Origin: Acidobacteriota bacterium
GTDB taxonomy: Bacteria > Acidobacteriota > Blastocatellia > RBC074
Length of the DNA: 7,197 bases
Assembly: GCA_022614735.1 (NCBI GenBank)
Contig: JAKEHZ010000219.1
Location: 1 to 7,197, forward strand
Direction of reading: 5' to 3'
Made by a program: the position numbers and the translations under genes. The stretch's first letter is position 1. Each line of letters begins with the position of its first letter. The notes beneath the pieces were generated by a model. It did no database searches. It saw nothing but the letters and a program-made list of their open reading frames with translations, and had not been told where the DNA came from. Positions 1 to 5,440 of this stretch are shown one piece after another.

Positions 1-65
1 GTTTCGTCTATTTTCGCCAATTCTTGTTGCCTCGCATTCTCTCTTCAGCTGACTTCATGCGGGCA
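1..65. other. Non-coding left edge downstream of the ABC ATPase
   Basis: This short stretch follows the stop codon of the minus-strand ATPase gene. On the minus strand it contains only a 16-codon open frame (58 to 8) with no Shine-Dalgarno match, so no start of the expected FtsX/MacB-type permease is visible. No hairpin with a U tract is visible either. The permease, if it exists, must start beyond the edge. Confidence 0.5.
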
Positions 66-767
66 TCAGACAGTGACTTCTTCCTTAAGATCTTCCTCGA
101 CCACACGGCCGTCGAAAAGATGGATGGATCGATCGGCATGGCGAGCGAAACGCGGGTCGTGTGTCACCATACAGATCGTTGCGCCGCCTCGATGCAATTC
201 GCGCAAGAGTTCCATCACCGCCTCGCCATTTACCGAGTCGAGGTTTCCCGTCGGCTCGTCAGCGAGCAAAATCAGCGGTTCTCCCCCGACTGCTCGGGCG
301 ACCGCAACACGCTGTTGTTGACCTCCGGAGAGCTGTGAAGGCAGATGTTTCGCTCGATGCGCCATTCCGACCCTCTCCAGCGCCGCGGTGACGCGCAGTT
401 TGCGCTCAGCCGAGCTCATTCCGCGATACGTGAGCGGCAATTCGACGTTTTCATAAACGGTCAAATCGCCGATAAGATTGAAGCTCTGGAAGATGAATCC
501 GATTTCGCGGTTGCGGATACGTGCACGTTCGGAAAGATTCAAGCCCTGAACAGGCTTGCTGTTGAGGTAGTAACTTCCTTCCGTTGGTGAGTCAAGCAAG
601 CCCAAGATAGAGAGCAGCGTTGATTTGCCACAACCTGACGGTCCTGCGATCGAAACGTACTCACCCTGCCCAATCTCCAAATGCACTCCCGAGAGCGCGT
701 GCGTTTCGACCTCATCAGTGTAAAAAACCTTCGTTACTCCTTCCATTCGTAACAGGGGTTCGCTCAT
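66..767 (-). CDS. ABC transporter ATP-binding protein, MacB/LolD type
   Basis: This 233-residue protein is the nucleotide-binding subunit of an ABC transporter and would hydrolyse ATP on the cytoplasmic face. It has Walker A GPSGCGKST (42-50), a Q-loop Gln at 94 in FIFQSFNLI, the signature LSGGQQQR (146-153), Walker B LILLADE (165-171) followed by the NLD D-loop (175-177), and the H-loop His203 in VTHD. The GPSGCGKST and LADEPTGNLD wording and the length are typical of the MacB/LolD/FtsE-like group, which work with FtsX-like permeases to export lipoproteins, peptides or drugs. The ATG is supported by AAGGAG at 774-779, six bases upstream. It lies 110 bp downstream of the membrane fusion protein gene on the same strand, which supports a tripartite MacA-MacB-like pump. 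The permease is not in the window. The substrate cannot be read from the sequence. Family assignment is firm; the specific symbol is left blank. Confidence 0.95.
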   Translation of the reverse strand: MSEPLLRMEGVTKVFYTDEVETHALSGVHLEIGQGEYVSIAGPSGCGKSTLLSILGLLDSPTEGSYYLNSKPVQGLNLSERARIRNREIGFIFQSFNLIGDLTVYENVELPLTYRGMSSAERKLRVTAALERVGMAHRAKHLPSQLSGGQQQRVAVARAVGGEPLILLADEPTGNLDSVNGEAVMELLRELHRGGATICMVTHDPRFARHADRSIHLFDGRVVEEDLKEEVTV

Positions 768-773
768 GTTTTT

Positions 774-779
774 CTCCTT
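774..779 (-). promoter_or_regulatory. Ribosome binding site of the ABC ATPase gene
   Basis: AAGGAG on the minus strand ends six bases before the ATG at 767-765. It lies just outside the heptamer hairpin at 787-868, so the hairpin leaves the site free while forming directly upstream of it. Confidence 0.7.
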
Positions 780-786
780 AGAAAAT

Positions 787-868
787 AGTTTTCAGTTTTC
801 TGTCTTCAGTTTTCCGCTTTCAGTGATGCGCGCACCACTGAAAACTGAAAACTGAAAACTGAAAACTG
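787..868. repeat. Mirror-image heptamer array 1 (unit AGTTTTC / GAAAACT)
   Basis: Left arm 787-824 is about 5.4 units of period 7: AGTTTTC twice, then TGTCTTC, AGTTTTC, CGCTTTC and AGT. Right arm 837-868 is four exact ACTGAAA units plus ACTG, the reverse complement of the left unit. A 12-base centre (825-836) contains the small palindrome TGCGCGCA. The two arms can fold into one long hairpin. It occupies most of the 110-bp gap between the membrane fusion protein gene and the ATPase gene. No U tract follows on the minus strand, so it is not a standard intrinsic terminator. Two units of the left arm are degenerate while the right arm is uniform. Confidence 0.9.
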
Positions 869-877
869 TTATGCAAC

Positions 878-2140
878 TCAATTCAATCGAACGCGGGTAG
901 TGTTATCCGGTACCTGGGACGAGGTATCGGATACGATCACTTTTTCGCCGACTTTTAAACCAGTGACGATTTCAATATTGGTCACAGAACCACGTCCAAG
1001 CTGAACTGTCGTGGCTTCAGCGTGTCTTTCGTCAGGGTCGAGTTTGAAGAGTCTGATCGTGCTCTTCTCCTGACCGAATGCCGGGCGCTGAACATATAGT
1101 ACGTTCGGCATTCGCTCAAGTTCGATCGTACCGTCAACGTTTAGATCAGGGCGCGCTCCCAGCGGTAATTCACCCATCAGCGCAACATCAACCAGGACCG
1201 TGCCGTTCTGTACCGCCGGATCAATGCGGGTCACGCGACCGGGAATAAAGCCGTTGCGCGTGTCAATTTCGGCGGTCTGCCCGATTACAATGTCTTTCGC
1301 CTGAGTTTCGGTGATTCTAACCTCGGCTTTGAGGCGCTTCGGATCAGAGACACGGGCGAGTCTTTGTGCGACTTGCACCCACTCTCCTTCTTGAACGCTC
1401 AATTCCTGCAGCACACCATTCATCCCCGCCTTCACCCGCAAATTTTCAACCCTGCTGCGACGCAACTCGAAGAGCGTACGTTGTTGATCGAGCGCAGCCT
1501 GCGCCACCGCCAACTGTGTTTTGACTGCCTCAGTATTAATTGCAATGCGCTTCTTTTCCAGTTCATTGCGAGTCCCCAGCTCAGTTGCGCGCGTTCTCAA
1601 TTGTTTGATGAGCAGCTCGGAATACAAACCTTCTCTCGCTAGCTGTTCATAGGCCTCCGCTGAGAGCTTTGCCGACTGGAACTCACTCTCGACTGTCGCT
1701 GCCTGGGCTTGCTGATTGAGCAGCTGCGCTTCGAGTTCGACTTTGCGATTGATATAAGCGGCCTCGGCTGATTTCAATTGCGCCTCAGCTTCCAGCAACT
1801 GTTGTTGCACTTCAGGATTACTCAATTCAAAAATGACCGTCTCAGGAGTAACAGTTGTGCCGGCGAAGATCAGCCGCCTTTCAACGCGGCCACTCGTTGT
1901 CGCCGGGATCCAAACGACCGCCTCGGGCACGAGCGTGCCCAAACCCCGCACCTGGCGTATCAACTCTCCCTGCCGGACTGTGTCAATTATTACGGTCGCA
2001 CGTTCGAGTGGCGGGGCGGCGGGCTTCATCTTCATCAGCCCAAAACTCACACCGCCAATCGTCGCCAGCGTCAGCACCAGATAAATCGCTCGCCGAATCT
2101 TTTTATTGCGCACGACAGATTTACTGCGAGGGACATCCAT
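878..2140 (-). CDS. Efflux RND/ABC periplasmic adaptor subunit (HlyD/MacA-like)
   Basis: This 420-residue membrane fusion protein would link an inner-membrane transporter to an outer-membrane channel. It has a basic N-terminus and a single hydrophobic anchor (about 17-36) with no lipobox cysteine. Two biotinyl-lipoyl-like half motifs follow at about 75-108 (VWIPATTSGRVERRL) and 238-265 (GMNGVLQELSVQEGEWVQV). Between them is a long Gln/Glu/Ala/Leu-rich helical hairpin (about 108-235), and a beta-barrel and membrane-proximal region (about 268-420) follow. This order is the classic adaptor fold, and the length is usual. The ATG is supported by GGAGGAG at 2143-2149. The neighbouring ATPase gene on the same strand suggests a MacAB-like ABC exporter, not a proton-driven RND pump. 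The fusion-protein call is firm; the partner is inferred from position only. Confidence 0.92.
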   Translation of the reverse strand: MDVPRSKSVVRNKKIRRAIYLVLTLATIGGVSFGLMKMKPAAPPLERATVIIDTVRQGELIRQVRGLGTLVPEAVVWIPATTSGRVERRLIFAGTTVTPETVIFELSNPEVQQQLLEAEAQLKSAEAAYINRKVELEAQLLNQQAQAATVESEFQSAKLSAEAYEQLAREGLYSELLIKQLRTRATELGTRNELEKKRIAINTEAVKTQLAVAQAALDQQRTLFELRRSRVENLRVKAGMNGVLQELSVQEGEWVQVAQRLARVSDPKRLKAEVRITETQAKDIVIGQTAEIDTRNGFIPGRVTRIDPAVQNGTVLVDVALMGELPLGARPDLNVDGTIELERMPNVLYVQRPAFGQEKSTIRLFKLDPDERHAEATTVQLGRGSVTNIEIVTGLKVGEKVIVSDTSSQVPDNTTRVRLN

Positions 2141-2142
2141 AA

Positions 2143-2149
2143 CTCCTCC
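2143..2149 (-). promoter_or_regulatory. Ribosome binding site of the membrane fusion protein gene
   Basis: GGAGGAG on the minus strand lies just upstream of the ATG at 2140-2138. Its GGAGG core leaves four bases before the start codon, which is short but workable. It supports this ATG over any internal start. Confidence 0.65.
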
Positions 2150-2250
2150 AAATCATTTCGACTGCAATTCCAGTAAAATCATTCCACAATTTTCCAATGA
2201 TGAGTAGCCAAGTTTCGTGCCACAACTTGTGATGTACTAAACTCCTCAAA

Positions 2251-2274
2251 TTGACTCATTTAGTCATGATTCAA
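2251..2274. promoter_or_regulatory. Possible operator dyad TTGACTCAT-n6-ATGATTCAA
   Basis: Two 9-base half-sites (2251-2259 and 2266-2274) are reverse complements with one mismatch, separated by six bases. The site lies 111 bases upstream of the adaptor start codon and nearly 300 upstream of the thioredoxin gene. A dimeric transcription factor could bind here, most plausibly controlling the efflux genes. No regulator gene is in the window and I could not place a convincing promoter beside it, so this is tentative. Confidence 0.25.
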
Positions 2275-2402
2275 CTGAGACAGCAATCATGCAAGTGTTC
2301 GGTTGTGGGACGACAGATTCCCAAAAATGAAATTATCTCGCTAGTTTTGCAATCGAGTTGAGGCCGGAAAATAAAAGTCCCGCCCGCTCAACAGCCGATA
2401 TC

Positions 2403-2454
2403 AAACCCTCAGAGAAACCCCTCAGAGAAACCCCTCAGAGAAACCCCTCAGAGA
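2403..2454. repeat. 13-bp direct tandem repeat (CTCAGAGAAACCC)
   Basis: Three exact copies of CTCAGAGAAACCC begin at 2408, 2421 and 2434. A fourth, truncated copy CTCAGAGA is at 2447-2454, and a partial AAACCC precedes the first. Unlike the four heptamer arrays in this window it has period 13 and no inverted partner nearby. It lies in the divergent gap about 115 bases before the thioredoxin start. It could be a polymerase-slippage product or a set of binding sites; the sequence does not decide between these. Confidence 0.9.
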
Positions 2455-2498
2455 TACCGATGCTATCAGTCTTGCTCGCGCTAATACGAAAGGCTATT

Positions 2499-2527
2499 CT
2501 AACCTCTGATAGAGTCGCGATTATAAT
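2499..2527 (+). promoter_or_regulatory. Possible promoter of the thioredoxin gene
   Basis: A perfect TATAAT is at 2522-2527, which would place transcription initiation near 2534 and give a leader of about 35 bases before the ATG at 2569. The best -35 hexamer at a 17-base spacing is CTAACC (2499-2504), which matches TTGACA at only three positions, so the promoter is weak or activator-dependent if real. A TTGACA also occurs at 2541-2546, but its matching -10 position would overlap the start codon. Confidence 0.3.
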
Positions 2528-2568
2528 CAGCGAAATCAATTTGACAATCCTTATCTGGCACTTGAAAA

Positions 2569-3168
2569 ATGAATTCTCCCAATGATTCCGAAAAACGATC
2601 ATACTGGACGCTGACTCGCATCGGACTGCTCGGCTCAGCGATCTTGCTGGTTGTGGCTATCGCAAGCGCTTATTTCCAGGAAGAGACGAATATTTCGACC
2701 GATGTCAACCCTGGTGAGCTTGAGTCTCTGCCTGCCGAAGTCATGCAAACAAGCTTCAATCTGCTCGACGGTGAATCGCGCAAACTCTCAGACTACTCCG
2801 GAAAAGTATTGGTCATTGATCTCTGGGCGACGTGGTGTGGGCCGTGCCGGCAAGAAATTCCTCATCTGATTGAGATGGCAAAAGAATACAAAAGCAAGGG
2901 AGTGGAAGTGATTGGGTTATCGACGGAAGATCCGGAGACAGACGCAGAGCTAGTCAGAGAATTTTCCAAAGAATTCAAAATCAATTATCCGATTGGCTGG
3001 GCCGAGAGGCCTCTCGCAGCGCGCCTCATGAACGGCAAGAATGGAATTCCGCAAAAGATCATCATCGGTCGTGATGGCAAAGTTAAGAAGCATTTCGTCG
3101 GCTTCCACCCGATGCTCAGCATTCCACAGATGAGGGCTGTCTTGGACGAAGCAGTGGCAGAAGAATGA
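2569..3168 (+). CDS. Membrane-anchored TlpA/ResA-like thioredoxin-fold protein
   Basis: This 199-residue protein has a polar N-terminus and one hydrophobic anchor (about 17-35), then a thioredoxin fold that should face the periplasm. The active site is WCGPC (89-93) in LWATWCGPC, preceded by the AhpC/TSA/TlpA-like strand GKVLVIDLWA. The cis-proline loop is GIPQKIII (159-166, Pro161), and GRDGKVKKHFVG (167-178) is the usual closing hairpin. This is the layout of TlpA/ResA/CcmG-like thiol-disulfide oxidoreductases, which reduce or rearrange disulfides, for example in apocytochrome c or copper-site maturation. The CGPC dipeptide is thioredoxin-like. No cytochrome biogenesis genes are nearby, so the client is unknown. 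The ATG has only a weak Shine-Dalgarno match (TTGAAAA). The serpin gene follows after a 103-bp gap filled by heptamer array 2. Confidence 0.92.
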   Translation: MNSPNDSEKRSYWTLTRIGLLGSAILLVVAIASAYFQEETNISTDVNPGELESLPAEVMQTSFNLLDGESRKLSDYSGKVLVIDLWATWCGPCRQEIPHLIEMAKEYKSKGVEVIGLSTEDPETDAELVREFSKEFKINYPIGWAERPLAARLMNGKNGIPQKIIIGRDGKVKKHFVGFHPMLSIPQMRAVLDEAVAEE

Positions 3169-3177
3169 GGAGAGGAG
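3167..3177 (+). promoter_or_regulatory. Orphan Shine-Dalgarno-like run before array 2
   Basis: GAGGAGAGGAG overlaps the thioredoxin stop codon and stands three bases from an ATG formed by the first ATGCTAG unit at 3181. Translation from that ATG would give only six residues (MLDARC) before a TAG made by the repeat itself. The run may be the former ribosome binding site of the serpin gene, now cut off by the array, or a chance purine stretch. Confidence 0.35.
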
Positions 3178-3180
3178 AAG

Positions 3181-3250
3181 ATGCTAGATGCTAGATGCTA
3201 GATGCTAGGTGAGCGTCCTAGCATCTAGCATCTAGCATCTAGCATCTAGC
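3181..3250. repeat. Mirror-image heptamer array 2 (unit ATGCTAG / CTAGCAT)
   Basis: Left arm 3181-3208 is four exact ATGCTAG units. The nine-base centre is GTGAGCGTC (3209-3217). Right arm 3218-3250 is four exact CTAGCAT units plus CTAGC. The 28 paired bases are perfect, and an extra G-C pair in the centre leaves a seven-base loop. It fills most of the gap between the thioredoxin and serpin genes. The CTAG core puts stop codons in the reading frames, including a TAG at 3233-3235 in frame with the serpin. A pyrimidine-rich CCTCTTCTTT follows the right arm but there is no clean U tract. It is the most uniform of the four arrays. Confidence 0.95.
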
Positions 3251-3260
3251 CTCTTCTTTG

Positions 3261-3266
3261 AAGGGG
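3261..3266 (+). promoter_or_regulatory. Ribosome binding site deciding the TTG start of the serpin
   Basis: AAGGGG stands five bases before the TTG at 3272. The serpin frame is open back to a TAG at 3233-3235 inside array 2, and no ATG or GTG occurs between that stop and the TTG. The next in-frame ATG would cut off the first 41 residues, including the conserved helix A region, so the TTG is the only sensible start. Confidence 0.65.
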
Positions 3267-3271
3267 ACTTA

Positions 3272-4396
3272 TTGGATACAAAACTAGCTGCAGCAAATAA
3301 TCAGTTTGGTTTTGACCTGTTCAGCCAGCTCCAGCTCAAAGATAAAGACAAGAATATCTTCTTCTCTCCGCTGAGCGTAGCATTCGCGCTCGCGATGACC
3401 TATAACGGCACAGCCGGTGAAACTCAACGGGCGATGGCGCGCGCACTCAGACTGGATGGAATGAGCCTCATCGAAGTCAATGAGGCGAGCGCGGCTCTCA
3501 TGAATTCGCTCAAAAGTTCTGATCCGAGGATTGAGCTCGACATCGCCAATTCACTCTGGGCACGCCAGGGTTTGCAGTTTAAAGAAGACTTTCTCACCCG
3601 TAATCGCGAGTTTTTCGGCGCTGAAATCGCTGCGATCGACTTCAGCGATCCGCAAGCCAAATCCACAATCAATAACTGGGTGAGCAAGAGCACCAAGGGG
3701 AAAATTCCTGCAATCATTGATCAGATCGACAATCAGATGGTCTTGTTCCTCATCAATGCCATCTATTTTAAAGGCCTCTGGGAAAATAAGTTCGACAAGG
3801 CGCTGACGAAAGATGCCCCTTTTCATCTTCTCTCCGGGACTCAGAAACCAGTGCCGATGATGTCGCAATCTGGCGATTATAGTTACCACCTCGGTGATAA
3901 TTTCCAGGCTATCAGTTTGCCCTACGGCAAAGGCGGCACTAGTCTCTATCTTTTCCTTCCTGACAAAGATTCATCATTGAATGGTTTCTTGAAAAGTTTC
4001 AACTACGAAAAATGCAGTCGATTGATGAAGAGTTTCCGCAGCATGCCTGGCGATGTGGAGATTCCGCGCTTCAAGATGGAATATGAGAGCAACCTGTCTG
4101 GGGCGCTCAGGGCCCTGGGCATGGGAGTGGCTTTCGCTGGCGACAAAGCAGACTTCAGCGGAATGCGCAACGAGCGCGACCTCTTTATTTCTGAGGTCAA
4201 ACACAAGGCTATCGTCGAAGTTAACGAAGAAGGCACCGAAGCTGCGGCTGTAACCTCGGTAGGTATCCGAACGACTTCAATGATGCCCACACCGAAGAGG
4301 TTTACTTTTATCGCCGATCGTCCTTTCTTAATGACCATCAACGATCAAAAGACCGGCGCGATCTTGTTTATGGGCGTGGTGGTCGAGCCGAAGTAA
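3272..4396 (+). CDS. Serpin family protein (serine protease inhibitor), probably inhibitory
   Basis: This 374-residue protein is a full-length serpin. Landmarks in order are NIFFSPLSVAFALAMTYNGTAGET (28-51), NAIYFKGLWENKF (162-174), LPYGKGGTSLYLFLP (216-230), the hinge EEGTEAAAVT (319-328) and the C-terminal signature FIADRPFLMTI (346-356). The hinge keeps Thr at P14, Ala at P12-P10 and Thr at P8, which in the family marks loop insertion and thus true inhibitors; P9 is Val. Counting from the hinge puts P1-P1' at Thr335-Ser336, while alignment from the C-terminal side suggests Met337-Met338, so the loop is about two residues longer than in antithrombin. A threonine or methionine P1 would suit elastase-, chymotrypsin- or subtilisin-like targets (inference). 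No signal peptide or lipobox is visible from the TTG start, so it appears cytoplasmic, unlike many secreted serpins. The target protease is not in the window. Confidence 0.95.
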   Translation: MDTKLAAANNQFGFDLFSQLQLKDKDKNIFFSPLSVAFALAMTYNGTAGETQRAMARALRLDGMSLIEVNEASAALMNSLKSSDPRIELDIANSLWARQGLQFKEDFLTRNREFFGAEIAAIDFSDPQAKSTINNWVSKSTKGKIPAIIDQIDNQMVLFLINAIYFKGLWENKFDKALTKDAPFHLLSGTQKPVPMMSQSGDYSYHLGDNFQAISLPYGKGGTSLYLFLPDKDSSLNGFLKSFNYEKCSRLMKSFRSMPGDVEIPRFKMEYESNLSGALRALGMGVAFAGDKADFSGMRNERDLFISEVKHKAIVEVNEEGTEAAAVTSVGIRTTSMMPTPKRFTFIADRPFLMTINDQKTGAILFMGVVVEPK

Positions 4397-4400
4397 AAGA

Positions 4401-4498
4401 ATTTGAGATTTGAGATTTGAGATTTGAGATTTGAGATAAAAGTTATGATGAGCCGCTTGCGCCAACTTATATCAAATCTCAAATCTCATATCTCAAAT
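4401..4498. repeat. Mirror-image heptamer array 3 (unit ATTTGAG / CTCAAAT)
   Basis: Left arm 4401-4435 is five exact ATTTGAG units. It is extended by ATAAAAGTT (4436-4444), which pairs with AACTTATAT (4464-4472) with one mismatch. The loop is 4445-4463. Right arm 4473-4498 is CAAAT followed by CTCAAAT, CTCATAT and CTCAAAT, so one unit is degenerate. It begins four bases after the serpin stop codon and runs into the 5' part of the Smr gene, whose two candidate ATG codons are the first six bases of the loop. Confidence 0.93.
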
Positions 4499-4822
4499 CC
4501 ATCAGTGATTGAGCCGTCTCTGGGTGAAGATGAAGATCCGTTTGACGAACCTGTCCGGCTCGAAATCCGCGATGTCTTCGATCTGCACACGATCCCACCG
4601 AAGCAGGTCAAAGACGTCATCGAAGAATATCTGATTGAAGCTCATAAGCAGGGATTCCGTTTTATCCGAATCATACATGGCAAAGGTATTGGAGTGCAGC
4701 GCGATATGGTGCGAAAGATTCTTGATCGGACCTCGTTCGTGCTGAGCTATTACGATGCGCCCCCGGAGGCAGGCGGGCTTGGAGCGACAATTGCCGAGCT
4801 TGATCTTGATAGATCCGGTTGA
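4445..4822 (+). CDS. Smr-domain (MutS2 C-terminal-like) protein
   Basis: From the ATG at 4445 this is a 125-residue stand-alone Smr-domain protein. The acidic lead GEDEDPFDEPVRLEI (27-41) is followed by DVFDLHTIPPKQVKDVIEEYL (43-63), IIHGKGIGVQRDMVRKIL (76-93) and GGLGATIAEL (110-119). The DLH and HGKG motifs are Smr landmarks; this subgroup has DLHT instead of DLHG and IIHGKG instead of the frequent ITGKG. Smr domains bind or nick DNA or RNA, but small proteins of this type have no settled role. The start is uncertain. ATG 4445 and 4448 both lie in the loop of array 3 without a clear Shine-Dalgarno site, and residues 8-18 (LISNLKSHISN) are the translated repeat arm. A TTG at 4424 lies inside the repeat, and a GTG at 4505 would start just after it, giving 105 residues. 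The conserved domain is intact in all cases. Confidence 0.85.
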   Translation: MMSRLRQLISNLKSHISNPSVIEPSLGEDEDPFDEPVRLEIRDVFDLHTIPPKQVKDVIEEYLIEAHKQGFRFIRIIHGKGIGVQRDMVRKILDRTSFVLSYYDAPPEAGGLGATIAELDLDRSG

Positions 4823-4878
4823 TAGGATCGCTCATTCAAAGTAAGCGAAGATATCAAAGTTGCTACGAGAACGTTTCT

Positions 4879-5436
4879 ATGATCTCAAAGGCCACCTTAA
4901 CAATTGAAGATTTGATCAAACAGCTTTCTCAGACGGAAGAGAAGGCCGAGATCGTGAATGGAGAGGTGGTCAAGATGCCGGCAACCGGTTTCCTGCCAGG
5001 GCGCGCTAGTGGCCGTATTTACCGCAGTTTGGATGATTACGAGGAGCTAACAGGCAGTGGTTATGCCATTCCCGATAATGTTGGCTTTATCGTTAATCTT
5101 CCAAACCGTAATTCATTCAGCCCCGATGCATCATTTTACACTGGGCCACCAACCGGAGCTAAGTTCATCGATGGCGCCCCAACATTCGCCGCCGAAGTGC
5201 GGAGCGAGTGGGACTATGGTAAGAAAGCAGAACGTGAGATCGCCGAAAAGATCGCCGACTATTTTGCATCAGGCACTATAGTCGTTTGGGATGTCGATGT
5301 GTTACAGGAAAAAATCGTGAGAGTTTACCGCCGCGATGACCCAGGCAATCCGACCATCTATCGTCGCGGCGAAATCGCGGAAGCTGAACCGGCAGTGCCT
5401 GGATGGAGGATGCCAGTTGATGAACTGTTCAGATAA
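4879..5436 (+). CDS. Uma2-family protein (putative PD-(D/E)xK-type nuclease)
   Basis: From the ATG at 4879 this is 185 residues, a normal Uma2 length. Visible landmarks are TIEDLIKQ (8-15), the EIVNGEVVKMP strand pair (24-34), SPDASF (81-86, with the Pro-Asp pair), AAEVRSE (104-110), and the helix and strand EKIADYFASGTIVVWDVD (123-140) with Lys124. In this family the Asp of PD, the Glu of EV and a displaced Lys form the restriction-endonuclease-like site, so Asp83, Glu106 and Lys124 are the likely catalytic set (inference). Uma2 proteins are common in multicopy in Cyanobacteria, Chloroflexi and Acidobacteriota, and their biological role is not established. The frame is open back to a TTG at 4819 that overlaps the Smr stop. 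I prefer the ATG because homologues begin near the TIEDL segment, although only a weak GAGA precedes it. The gap after the Smr gene is 56 bp and has no heptamer array. Confidence 0.85.
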   Translation: MISKATLTIEDLIKQLSQTEEKAEIVNGEVVKMPATGFLPGRASGRIYRSLDDYEELTGSGYAIPDNVGFIVNLPNRNSFSPDASFYTGPPTGAKFIDGAPTFAAEVRSEWDYGKKAEREIAEKIADYFASGTIVVWDVDVLQEKIVRVYRRDDPGNPTIYRRGEIAEAEPAVPGWRMPVDELFR

Positions 5437-5440
5437 AATG

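Larger units (their letters stand above)
2141..2568. other. Divergent intergenic region, no gene recognised
   Basis: This 428-bp gap separates the minus-strand adaptor gene from the plus-strand thioredoxin gene, so promoters for both directions should lie here. I see a near-perfect dyad (2251-2274), a 13-bp direct tandem repeat (2403-2454) and a TATAAT box (2522-2527). The only open frame of any length (2358-2585) starts at TTG, runs through the tandem repeat and overlaps the thioredoxin start, and I do not accept it as a gene. No tRNA or riboswitch fold was recognised. Confidence 0.6.

Noticed and set aside
8..58. Minus-strand 16-codon frame after the ATPase gene
   Set aside because: It is too short and has no Shine-Dalgarno match or recognisable permease N-terminus.
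787..868. Intrinsic terminators for the four heptamer hairpins
   Set aside because: None is followed by a U tract in the direction of transcription, and array 1 lies inside an apparent operon. A termination effect cannot be excluded but the standard signal is absent.
2541..2570. Promoter with TTGACA at 2541 as -35
   Set aside because: The -10 position would fall on the thioredoxin start codon, and the bases there match TATAAT poorly.
2358..2585. 75-codon open frame in the divergent gap
   Set aside because: It starts at TTG without a ribosome binding site, its first half is the translated 13-bp tandem repeat, and it overlaps the well-supported thioredoxin start.
3181..3250. CRISPR array
   Set aside because: The units are contiguous 7-mers with no spacers, and the second half is the reverse complement of the first. 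No cas gene is present.
4819..4878. Upstream TTG start of the Uma2 gene overlapping the Smr stop
   Set aside because: The 20 extra residues (from MIGSLIQSKR) do not look like the family N-terminus and no Shine-Dalgarno site precedes the TTG; the ATG at 4879 fits better.
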